Assembly: GCF_041929235.1 (NCBI RefSeq)
Contig: NZ_JBHFNP010000246.1
Coordinates: 1-64,000 of the forward strand
From: Microseira sp041929235
GTDB taxonomy: Bacteria; Cyanobacteriota; Cyanobacteriia; Cyanobacteriales; Aerosakkonemataceae
Reading direction: 5' to 3'
Length of the DNA stretch: 64,000 nucleotides
Position 1 is the stretch's first letter. Every line of letters starts with the position of its first letter. Below, one piece after another: positions 35,479-43,571 of the stretch. Both the position numbers and the translations under genes were made by a program. Below the pieces are notes generated by a model, which made no database searches, was not told where the DNA came from, and saw only the letters and a list, made by a program, of their open reading frames with translations.

Positions 35479-36849
35479 TTATAGATTTTGTTCGATTAAC
35501 TGGCGATATTGACTCTTTTGCTTAACGCCTTTAACTTCAGTCAACAACTCTTTATTCTTGAAGAACTGAATCGTCGGCGTTCCGGTAATGCCAGCATTTT
35601 CGGCAATGTCTGTGTCTTTGGCGATGTCGATGGTGACGAAGTGGATTTTATCGTCAAATTCGTCCACTACTTTGTCTAAAATTGGTTTGAGGGTATGGCA
35701 AGGGCCGCAACTGGGCGAAACGTACTTGACTACAAGTAAGCGATCGCTCTCGTGAAACAGCTTCCGCAGTGCAAAACCCCCACTGTGGCGCGTGTCTGCA
35801 ATATCAAACTCTGCTGGTTCAAGAGTTTCGGTTTTCTTCACATCTGCTGGCGTATCTGGCTTTTCAGCCTCAGCCGTTTGATGAAATTCTTGCAGTAAGC
35901 CATTCGCCGACAACCACCTTTCTGCTAACATCGCCGCCATACAGCCAGTACCCGCAGCCGTAATTGCCTGACGATACTCGTGGTCTTGTACGTCTCCAGC
36001 AGCATACACCCCTTCGACACTGGTTTCTACCGAACCCGGCTTGGTGACGATATAACCGACTTCGTCTAATTCTAGTTGCCCTTCAAATAAAGAAGTGTTG
36101 GGCTTGTGACCGATGGCGTAGAATAACCCCTTAACTGCCAAGACACTTTCCTCGCCAGTTTTAGTATTGCGGATGTGAATGCCATTCATGCGATCGCCTT
36201 CCCCAATTACATCCACCGCCTCGCTATTCCAGTGAACCGTAATCTTGGGATTGTTCAGCACCCGATCCTGCATCGCTTTCGACGCCCGCATCTTATCGCT
36301 GCGTACCAGCATGTGAACGCGAGAACCGTACTTAGTAAGGTAAATTGATTCTTCCGCCGCCGAGTCGCCAGCCCCGATCACCGCCAGTTCAGCACCGTGA
36401 AAAATCGGAGTAGCACCGTCGCAAATCGCACAAGCAGAAATACCCCGACTCCAATACTCATGTTCGCTGGGCAGTCCCAACCGTTTCGCCGTCGCGCCTG
36501 TAGCAATGATGATGCTGTTGGCTTTAACTTCCCGTTCCTCAGAACGCACCGTAAACGGACGCTGACTCAAATCGACCGCTCTCACATCTTCTGTGTATAA
36601 TTCAGCACCCCACCGTTCCGCTTGCGCCTTCATCCGATCCATTAAATCCGGACCCATAATCCCTTCGGGAAAGCCGGGGAAATTCTCCACTTCCGTCGTC
36701 GTCATCAGCTGCCCACCCGGCAACCCCCCAGCTTGGAAGCCTTCAAACACAAAGGGTTTCAGGTTGGCACGCCCCGCATAAATCGCCGCAGTATAACCGG
36801 CAGGGCCGGAGCCAATAATAACCAAATTCTCTACTGTTGGGTTAGCCAT
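35479..36849 (-). CDS. trxB: NADPH-dependent thioredoxin reductase fused to thioredoxin (NTRC)
   Basis: 456 residues. The N-terminal ~310 are a flavoprotein reductase: IGSGPAGYTAAIYAGRA (FAD), the redox site CAIC, VIGAGDSAAEE (NADPH) and AAGDVQD (FAD). A linker leads to a thioredoxin domain with CGPC (SPSCGPCHTLKP) and a cis-Pro TGTPTIQFF. In cyanobacteria and chloroplasts NTRC uses NADPH to reduce 2-Cys peroxiredoxin and to regulate tetrapyrrole synthesis and other targets. It lies near hemB, a tetrapyrrole gene, though with an IS relic between. Confidence 0.96.
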   Translation of the reverse strand: MANPTVENLVIIGSGPAGYTAAIYAGRANLKPFVFEGFQAGGLPGGQLMTTTEVENFPGFPEGIMGPDLMDRMKAQAERWGAELYTEDVRAVDLSQRPFTVRSEEREVKANSIIIATGATAKRLGLPSEHEYWSRGISACAICDGATPIFHGAELAVIGAGDSAAEESIYLTKYGSRVHMLVRSDKMRASKAMQDRVLNNPKITVHWNSEAVDVIGEGDRMNGIHIRNTKTGEESVLAVKGLFYAIGHKPNTSLFEGQLELDEVGYIVTKPGSVETSVEGVYAAGDVQDHEYRQAITAAGTGCMAAMLAERWLSANGLLQEFHQTAEAEKPDTPADVKKTETLEPAEFDIADTRHSGGFALRKLFHESDRLLVVKYVSPSCGPCHTLKPILDKVVDEFDDKIHFVTIDIAKDTDIAENAGITGTPTIQFFKNKELLTEVKGVKQKSQYRQLIEQNL

Positions 36850-36993
36850 CGCCTAAAGTTAAACTCATAACGACTACGACTAATATAGCATAACTGGAGA
36901 AAGCGATCGCTCGGACGGGCAAGATGCCCATCCCACAATCGGCATTTTTTGACTCGTTGACTCGTTTTGACTCGTTGACTCGTGTGACTCGTT

Positions 36994-37255
36994 TCCAGGT
37001 TCTACCTGGAAATGCACGGAGGGAGGCTCCTGCCTCCCGTCCCCAAAGAGGCAGAGGCACGAGCCTCTGGGATGGCGTTACCAGGCTCGAGCCTGGTAAC
37101 GAGGTGAAACTGGAGAATGGAGTTGACTCGTTTGACTCGTTCCAGGTTCTACCTGGAAATGCACGGAGGGAGGCTCCTGCCTCCCGTCCCCAAAGAGGCA
37201 GAGGCACGAGCCTCTGGGATGGCGTTACCAGGCTCGAGCCTGGTAACGAGGTGAA
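36994..37255. repeat. Duplicated 115-bp unit made of four palindromes
   Basis: Two essentially identical 115-bp copies (36994-37108 and 37141-37255) separated by 32 bp. Each strings together CCAGGTTCTACCTGG, GGGAGGCTCCTGCCTCCC, AGAGGCAGAGGCACGAGCCTCT and CCAGGCTCGAGCCTGG. TGACTCGTT units precede both copies (six or more between 36951 and 37142). A long plus-strand frame runs through but its product is only repeat. The 36850-37403 spacer otherwise shows no gene. Confidence 0.9.
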
Positions 37256-37403
37256 CCATACACCCCCCCAACACTCGTAGGGAAGGGGGGGTTAGGTCAG
37301 CCAATCAACAGTCAATTGTGTACTCTGGGGCTTAAACAGGGAATACTTAAATTTAGGTGATAACATCACCTGAAGCTAATATCCCAAAAATTACCATCCG
37401 GAG

Positions 37404-38738
37404 ATGTTCAAAATGGACAGTCAAGCCGCCGAGATCAAAGAGAAAGTGCGTCAACAATTTGACACCGGCCCTTACCCCAGAATTCCCGTCGATCAAACGC
37501 CTAAAGACGACCCGAACAACCTGTTTATTCACAGCTTGGTAACGGCCTACTATTTGAGAAATCAAAAAGTTATAGAAACAGAAGGCAAAGTAATTTTAGA
37601 TGCTGGGTGCGGCACGGGTTACAAAGCCTTAGCCTTAGCAGAAGCCAACCCCAAAGCCAAAATAGTTGGCATTGACTTTTCGGAAGAATCGGTTAAATTA
37701 GCGCGGCAGCGGTTAGAATACCACGGCTTTGAAAATGCCGAATTTCATACCATTGCCATCGAAGATTTACCGAGTTTGGGCTTGGAATTCGACTACATCA
37801 ACAACGATGACGTGCTTTATCTCCTAGCCGATCCAGTTGCCGGATTGCAGGCAATGAAGTCGGTTTTGAAACCAGAGGGCATCATCCGGTCTAACCTGCA
37901 TAGCTCGCTGCAACGAGTAAACTATTATCGTTGCCAAGAAGTGTTTAAAATGATGGGTTTGATGGATGAAAACCCCAGAGAATTTGAAATTGAGGTGGTG
38001 CAACAGGTGATGAACTCACTCAAGGATACTGTTCACCTCAAAGTCAACACTTGGCACCCTCAGAAAGCGCAATCCGAAGACTTATATTTAGCAAATTATC
38101 TACTTGTAAACGATAAAGGCTACACAGTTCCTGAAATGTTCTCTATTTTGAGAGCTGCCGGTTTAGAATTCATCAACATGGTGATCTTCAACGGCTGGGA
38201 CTTGATGGAACTGTTCAAAGAACCCAACAACTTGCCCGCCTTTCTGGGAATGAGCCTGCCAGAGAGTTCCGTAGAAGAGCGGCTGCATTTGTTTGAATTG
38301 TTACATCCGGTTCACCGCTTGCTAGATTTTTGGTGCGGTCATCCTGACTCAGCCAAGCCAGTTGTGCCAGTGGCTGAATGGTCGGAGGATGACTGGCAAG
38401 GAGCAAAGGTACACCTACATCCCCAGTTGAGAAGGAGTGGGGTCAAAGCTGAACTGATTGACTGTATCGCTAGCTACAAATCTTTTGAAATCAGCCGTCA
38501 CCTGTGTGTCACAACCACCGAGCCGATCTGGATAGACAGCACTAAAGCGGGTTGCTTGCTACCTCTATGGGAACAAGCGCAGCCGTTTGCATCCCTAGTA
38601 GAACGCTGGCTCAAAATTAGGCCAATCGACCCAGTAACCATGGAACCCATGAGTCAGGATAAAGCTTTCGCGGAAGTCAAGCAACTGTTGAGCAGCCTGG
38701 AAGTGTTTCTATACGTGCTTTTGGAGCGTTCGGCTTGA
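37404..38738 (+). CDS. SAM-dependent methyltransferase upstream of the pilin gene
   Basis: 444 residues. N-terminal QQFDTGPYPRIPVDQTP, then motif I VILDAGCGTGYKALALAEAN, IVGIDFSEESVKLARQRL and DYINNDDVLYLLADP, a class I methyltransferase; the C-terminal 200 residues are unassigned. The GPYPRIP start is typical of a cyanobacterial set of methyltransferases, often next to TPR or glycosyltransferase genes. Alternative start Met4 (37413). It precedes pilA by 107 nt in the same direction. Confidence 0.85.
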   Translation: MFKMDSQAAEIKEKVRQQFDTGPYPRIPVDQTPKDDPNNLFIHSLVTAYYLRNQKVIETEGKVILDAGCGTGYKALALAEANPKAKIVGIDFSEESVKLARQRLEYHGFENAEFHTIAIEDLPSLGLEFDYINNDDVLYLLADPVAGLQAMKSVLKPEGIIRSNLHSSLQRVNYYRCQEVFKMMGLMDENPREFEIEVVQQVMNSLKDTVHLKVNTWHPQKAQSEDLYLANYLLVNDKGYTVPEMFSILRAAGLEFINMVIFNGWDLMELFKEPNNLPAFLGMSLPESSVEERLHLFELLHPVHRLLDFWCGHPDSAKPVVPVAEWSEDDWQGAKVHLHPQLRRSGVKAELIDCIASYKSFEISRHLCVTTTEPIWIDSTKAGCLLPLWEQAQPFASLVERWLKIRPIDPVTMEPMSQDKAFAEVKQLLSSLEVFLYVLLERSA

Positions 38739-38845
38739 GAAATTGCAAAAATTTTTGCCATGGGTGATATGAAACCTGGAAGAAGTGGGTAAGTTCTATT
38801 TAGAGCAAGCAAACGACTATCGCGCACCGGAAGGAGAATCAAGTC

Positions 38846-39394
38846 ATGAAGGCTGACATTAAATACAAACTACTACAACACATCAACCAAAAGAAGACGA
38901 ATAAAGAAGAAGGTTTCACCCTAATTGAACTGCTGGTTGTTATCATCATCATCGGTATTCTGGCTGCTATTGCACTGCCTTCATTCTTGAACCAAGCCAA
39001 CAAAGCCAAACAGACCGAAGCTAAGCAAACCCTGAGCGCGATGGGCAAGTCTCAGCAAGCTTACTACACCGAAAACAACACGTTCTTGAAAACCATAGAA
39101 GATTTCGCCAAATATAGCGGTGCCGGTGTCAAATTGAAGACAGTCAACTATACCTACGGCGTGACAGCAGCAGATCCCAACGTCGTCAACTTGGCTACTC
39201 CACCACAAAATGGCGCACTGCTCGCTTATGCAGGCGGTGTTGGTCTGGTGGAACCTGTAGGTGGCGGCGATAAAACCTCGACCACAACTTTGTGTCAGAG
39301 TACAAAGGCAGGAGTCACACCAGCCGCTGGTGCAATTACCTTTAATGCAAACGAGGTCAAGTGTAACGGCGGCGAATATGTAGATGCGAAGTAA
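38846..39394 (+). CDS. pilA: Type IV major pilin-like protein
   Basis: 182 residues starting 10 nt after AAGGAGA. A 23-residue basic leader ends in the prepilin peptidase site KEEG|FTLIELLVVIIIIGILAAIA, with Glu5 of the mature protein present. The long hydrophobic alpha-1 helix continues to LNQANKAKQTEAKQTLSAMGKSQQAYY. Two cysteines near the C-terminus (TLCQS, VKCNG) can form the D-region disulfide. It is exported and assembled into type IV pili for motility, adhesion or DNA uptake. Rich in Thr and Ser, so a possible glycosylation target of the nearby transferases (inference). Confidence 0.92.
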   Translation: MKADIKYKLLQHINQKKTNKEEGFTLIELLVVIIIIGILAAIALPSFLNQANKAKQTEAKQTLSAMGKSQQAYYTENNTFLKTIEDFAKYSGAGVKLKTVNYTYGVTAADPNVVNLATPPQNGALLAYAGGVGLVEPVGGGDKTSTTTLCQSTKAGVTPAAGAITFNANEVKCNGGEYVDAK

Positions 39395-39893
39395 TTTTTT
39401 GCCGCTCCTAAGCTAAACATTGGCGATGTGGGTAGTGTGAGTAGATGCTACCCATTTTGTTTTTTTAGTCATTAGTTGATCGATCGCAGATGCACTCTCA
39501 TAAATAATGCAAGTTGCTAGTTACAGCAGATTGCAAGTCATTGAGGTACAGCCTTTTGGCTTCGTTTGTATAGCGGCAGCATTAATGCTGCCGCTATACA
39601 AACGAAGGTGTACCTCACCCGCCTGCAAACCGCTATATAAACTTCGCCGTTGCTAATGGCTAATTGCTAATTGCTAATCTTGGATTTTTACTGACATTAG
39701 CCATTAGCCATGAGTCGCTCCCAGATAGATAACTAGCAACTTGAGTTAAATAAACTGTAGGATGTGTCAGGCACATACAATTGGCGAGTTTTTACCAATA
39801 GGTTACAGCTGGCGCCTGAAGCACCAGTAATCGGTGCGTTACACTGCGTTAACGCTACTATATTTAGCGATTAGTTACTAACTATTCCTCGTT
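39395..39893. other. Spacer after pilA with a perfect 48-bp palindrome
   Basis: No gene seen in 500 bp. Holds the palindrome described separately, GCTAATTGCTAATTGCTAATC-type short repeats near 39655-39680, and a GGCGCCTGAAGCACCAGTAATCGGTGCG stretch resembling intergenic repeat near 39810. No clear promoter for the TPR transferase gene could be assigned. Confidence 0.6.
39560..39607. repeat. Perfect 24-bp-arm palindrome
   Basis: Left arm begins CTTCGTTTGTATAGCGGCAG and ends at the centre in CATT|AATG; the right arm is its exact reverse complement, with no loop. A second, 9-bp outer pair (TGAGGTACA at 39542 and TGTACCTCA at 39609) extends it. It could extrude as a cruciform or act as a bidirectional transcript end. 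Confidence 0.95.
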
Positions 39894-42113
39894 ATGAATA
39901 TCGATCTAACACTTTTGCAGCAGCAAGCTTATGAATATTTAATTCAGGGTAACTATACCAAAGCGGCAGAACTTTACGAGCAGGCAGCAGAGAAGGAACC
40001 AGATGTCAAATCACACTACTGGGATTTGGGGTTGGTGCTGCTGTTGCAAGGACAAGAAACGGAAGCTCAAACAACTTGGTTGCTGGCAATGGCAGAGGGA
40101 GAAGCAGAACAAGTTGAGGAGTGGACGGCAGAACTAATTCAGGTACTCGAAACAGAAGCGACGCGGCGGGAGGAACTGGCAGATAATGCCGTTGCCTGGG
40201 TGATTCGGCAACACCTGCGGGAAATTGCGCCAACAGATATTAATAATTTATTGCATCTGATTCACCTAGCTATCAAGCAGGAAACGCTGACGGATGAAGA
40301 ATTGGCATCTATTGGTATCGTTGAACTGCTGCGAGAGGAGCAACCATTAGGCGTAGAACCCTCTCAATTGCTTTTCGTCTTACAGAGTGTCTTGAGCTAT
40401 GCGCCTTGGTATGAGTCATCCCTAGAGTTCGCAGCAGCTTGTTTACCCCACGTTTATCATCTGCCGGAAGTGGTAGCAGTGTGGCTGAAATTAAGTCATG
40501 AAATTGCTTACTCGATGGCGATGCCTGCAATCGCTGCCAGTTTGCTGGAAATATATTTAAGTATCGCTCCTAACCATCCAGAAATGTTACGCCAGCTATC
40601 GGCGTTTCACGATATTAACGGCAATCATGCCGCTGCGATCGCGGCTGCGAAACAGTGTTACTCCCTACTCAAGACATTACCAGAGCAGGTGTATGGAAAT
40701 TATATGGTTCTGCGAAGTCTCATGAGTGCAGGCGTGTATTGGGAAGAAGCAACATCAGTTTTCCAGCAGCAGGAATTGCTTTTGCAGTCGATCTTAGAAG
40801 AAAACACCACCTCGCTCAATCGCTCCGATAACCTTCGCCTCGTTAGTTCAACGTTCTTTTTGCCTTACTTTAAAGACGAACCCAGAAGCAACCGACAAAT
40901 TCAGAATCAAATCGGTCAAATTTTTCAAGCCAATGTCGAAAATTATGCTAAAGAAATCGTCGAGGGATATCGCCAAAAATTGTCACCGCTTAACAGAAAA
41001 AAAGCCCCCGGTTCGCGCTTGAAAATTGGCTATTTATCTTTTGCTCTCAGAAAACATTCGGTGGGTTGGTTAGCTCGCTGGTTGCTCAAGCATCACGACA
41101 CCTCGCGCTTTGAAGTTCACGGTTATTTTGTGAATGCAACAAACATCCAAGACCCCTTACAAAACTGGTATATTAATCAAGTTGAAAAAGCTTATCGTTG
41201 CGGATTTAACAGCTTAGAAATTGCCGAGCAAATTCACCAAGATGAAATAGATATTTTAATCGAACTCGATAGCATTACCCTAGATACTAGCTATGAGGTC
41301 ATGGCACTAAAACCCGCTCCGATTCAAGTCACTTGGCTGGGTTTAGATGCGTCGGGAATCCCGAATGTAGATTATTTTATCGCCGACCCCTACGTTTTAC
41401 CAGAATCAGCACCGGATTACTATGCAGAAAAAATCTGGCGACTCCCCCAAACCTACATCGCGGTGGATGGGTTTGAAGTCTACGTTCCCACTCTAAGACG
41501 GGATAAACTAGATATTCCAACGGATGCAGTCGTGTATCTCAGTATTCAGCGGGGTTACAAGCAACATCCCGAAACAGCAAGACTGCAAATGAAGATTCTG
41601 AAACAAGTATCCAACAGCTATTTACTAATTAAAGGAGTTGCTGAAGAAGCAGCACAAAAAGAGTTTTTTGGCAAGATAGCAAAAGCAGAAGGTGTAAGCA
41701 GCGATCGCCTGCGATTTTTACCAGAAGTTGCTACAGAAGAAGTTCACCGAGCCAATCTTGGCATTGCAGATATAGTATTAGATACCTATCCTTATAACGG
41801 TGCTACAACTACGCTGGAAACGCTTTGGATGGGGATTCCGATGGTAACGCGAGTCGGCAAGCAATTTGCCAGTCGCAACAGCTACACGATGATGATGAAT
41901 GCAGGGATAACAGAAGGTATCGCCTGGACCGATGAAGAGTATATCGAATGGGGTATAAAGTTAGGAAAAGATGAAAACTTGCGGCGAGAAATTACCTGGA
42001 AATTAAAAGCTTCGCGACAAACATCTCCCTTGTGGAATGGCGAGAAATTTACTCGCGAGATGGAAAAAGCTTACGAGCAGATGTGGGGGAAATACGTTGA
42101 AGAAAATCAATAA
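39894..42113 (+). CDS. TPR protein with OGT/SPINDLY-like glycosyltransferase domain
   Basis: 739 residues. The N-terminal half has TPR units (AYEYLIQGNYTKAAELYEQA, HYWDLGLVLLLQGQETEAQ) and helical filler. From about residue 375 a GT41-type domain appears: LKIGYLSFALRKHSVGWL, DILIELDSITLDTSYEVMALKPAPIQVTWLGLDASGIPNVDYFIAD, then RLRFLPEVATEEVHRA, DIVLDTYPYNGATTTLETLWMGIPMVTRVGKQFASRNSY. The family adds GlcNAc or fucose to Ser/Thr of proteins. Proximity to pilA suggests pilin or another surface protein as a target (inference). Cytoplasmic; no signal peptide. Confidence 0.9.
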   Translation: MNIDLTLLQQQAYEYLIQGNYTKAAELYEQAAEKEPDVKSHYWDLGLVLLLQGQETEAQTTWLLAMAEGEAEQVEEWTAELIQVLETEATRREELADNAVAWVIRQHLREIAPTDINNLLHLIHLAIKQETLTDEELASIGIVELLREEQPLGVEPSQLLFVLQSVLSYAPWYESSLEFAAACLPHVYHLPEVVAVWLKLSHEIAYSMAMPAIAASLLEIYLSIAPNHPEMLRQLSAFHDINGNHAAAIAAAKQCYSLLKTLPEQVYGNYMVLRSLMSAGVYWEEATSVFQQQELLLQSILEENTTSLNRSDNLRLVSSTFFLPYFKDEPRSNRQIQNQIGQIFQANVENYAKEIVEGYRQKLSPLNRKKAPGSRLKIGYLSFALRKHSVGWLARWLLKHHDTSRFEVHGYFVNATNIQDPLQNWYINQVEKAYRCGFNSLEIAEQIHQDEIDILIELDSITLDTSYEVMALKPAPIQVTWLGLDASGIPNVDYFIADPYVLPESAPDYYAEKIWRLPQTYIAVDGFEVYVPTLRRDKLDIPTDAVVYLSIQRGYKQHPETARLQMKILKQVSNSYLLIKGVAEEAAQKEFFGKIAKAEGVSSDRLRFLPEVATEEVHRANLGIADIVLDTYPYNGATTTLETLWMGIPMVTRVGKQFASRNSYTMMMNAGITEGIAWTDEEYIEWGIKLGKDENLRREITWKLKASRQTSPLWNGEKFTREMEKAYEQMWGKYVEENQ

Positions 42114-42231
42114 ATATCGGGTGCGGTCAAAAGTAGTTGGTTGAGATTGACGCTCCTGACGCGGGGAAATTTTTTCAATATCACCAAGGGGTTTTGACCA
42201 CACCCATAAATATCTATGGGGAATTCATATC

Positions 42232-42315
42232 AAATCCGGATCGACAACCCCTCTTATCTTCTTCTTCAACCCCTCTTATCTTCTTCTTCTTGGCGTTCTT
42301 GGCGTCTTGGCGGTT
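42232..42315 (+). repeat. ACCCCTCTTATCTTCTTCTTC direct repeat
   Basis: Two adjacent copies of a ~22-bp pyrimidine-rich unit, CCCCTCTTATCTTCTTCTTC, then TTGGCGTTCTTGGCGTCTTGGCGGTTCA, itself threefold GGCGT-TCTT. Lies in the 237-bp gap between convergent genes; no gene seen. Confidence 0.75.
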
Positions 42316-42350
42316 CATTTAAAAAGGGGGTAATGGAAGCGGATGTGGTA

Positions 42351-43571
42351 TCAGACGCCTCTTGCTAGTTCAACTACTGACAAATATTGCAAGGATGCAA
42401 GTTCAATGCAGGGAATTTGGTTAGCTTTAGAGGTAGCGATCGCTTGAAAATCTTCGTTTTCAAAAGATATCCTGGCGCTCGCTTGCTGCGACTGTTCTTG
42501 ACACTCCATTAACCCCTGTTCTACCAAAAAAATTTGCAGTTCTTCGTTTACATCTAACTCGTCTTGCATAAATAAATTCATCGCCACGCTGGACAAAATA
42601 AGATTTGCTTCTTCAGCAGAAATGTTACTGCTATTTACTAACAAAGTCATGCGCTCGCGCTCTGGGTGAGCAATCAAAGTTCTGAGAACTTTTTCCAAAA
42701 CCGGACATAGCAAATTTTCTGGTAGCGACCAATTGGGAAAGATAATTAAATTCACCTTTTGGCGTTGAGATTCCAGTTCTAAACCTCTTTCCTTTTGTAA
42801 AAAAGGAACGCAAATTTGTTTGACTTCATTTTCGGAAAATTCACAATTACGAAAACTAATTAGATTTCCATAAATAGCAGCATCAGCGAAAATTTTAACT
42901 AATTCTAAATTGAATGCTTGTAAATCGAAGATACATTCATCCGCATCTGGATCGGCATCTATTAAAACGCTGAAACTATAACCACATTTTCGCAAAATTT
43001 CCAGACATTCAAGAGTAGCATTGAAAAATTTAGTTGACCAACCCTTCTGGCTATTTTCCTTACGATCGCCGCCACCATACTCAAATAAAACCACACTTGG
43101 TAGCAAGGCTTCTGGTAATTCCATAAACTGACGAATAATAGTATACTCGGCTCCTTCAACATCCAGCTTCAAACAAGTTACCTTAATAGCCTTGACGCTT
43201 GATAGCAAGCTAGACAGCGTTACCGACGGCACTTGTCGCGTTTCTGTTGAAGCACCCCACCAGTCAGGATCTAAGGTACAAAGATTAAGATTTTCAACTC
43301 CTTGAAACTTGCCAATATATAAAGTTTGAATTCCATCAACATCCGAAACACAACCTTCAATTAAAGTGATGTTATATGAACTACAAATCTGTTTCAATGC
43401 ATCAACTGGCAAAGGTTCTACTGCAACAGTTTTAAATCCTAATTTGGCAAATCTTTCGCAAAAAAATGCGAAAGTTCCAACTCCAACATCAATGCAGATT
43501 CCTTCTTTCTTTTCGTCTACGATAGGCAGAATATGTTCTAATAAAGCTTGACAACACTCTTCAACCTGCAT
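42351..43571 (-). CDS. FkbM-type methyltransferase with shared accessory domain
   Basis: About 406 residues from ATG 43571, chosen because AAGGAG lies 10 nt upstream; the upstream ATG 43601 lacks one. The FkbM part runs from ICIDVGVGTFAFFCERFAKLGFKTVAVEPLP (SAM site) to KVTCLKLDVEGAEYTIIRQF, as in methyltransferases of sugars and polyketides. The C-terminal ~130 residues (VNLIIFPNWSLPENLL, MTLLVNSSNISAEEANLILSSVAMNL) match a domain in the neighbouring 1558-residue protein. The start overlaps the upstream stop by 11 nt, so the two are translationally coupled. Confidence 0.88.
   Translation of the reverse strand: MQVEECCQALLEHILPIVDEKKEGICIDVGVGTFAFFCERFAKLGFKTVAVEPLPVDALKQICSSYNITLIEGCVSDVDGIQTLYIGKFQGVENLNLCTLDPDWWGASTETRQVPSVTLSSLLSSVKAIKVTCLKLDVEGAEYTIIRQFMELPEALLPSVVLFEYGGGDRKENSQKGWSTKFFNATLECLEILRKCGYSFSVLIDADPDADECIFDLQAFNLELVKIFADAAIYGNLISFRNCEFSENEVKQICVPFLQKERGLELESQRQKVNLIIFPNWSLPENLLCPVLEKVLRTLIAHPERERMTLLVNSSNISAEEANLILSSVAMNLFMQDELDVNEELQIFLVEQGLMECQEQSQQASARISFENEDFQAIATSKANQIPCIELASLQYLSVVELARGV

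Noticed and set aside
36924..37280. 118-codon plus-strand frame and its opposite-strand counterpart
   Set aside because: Encoded entirely by the duplicated palindromic 115-bp unit.
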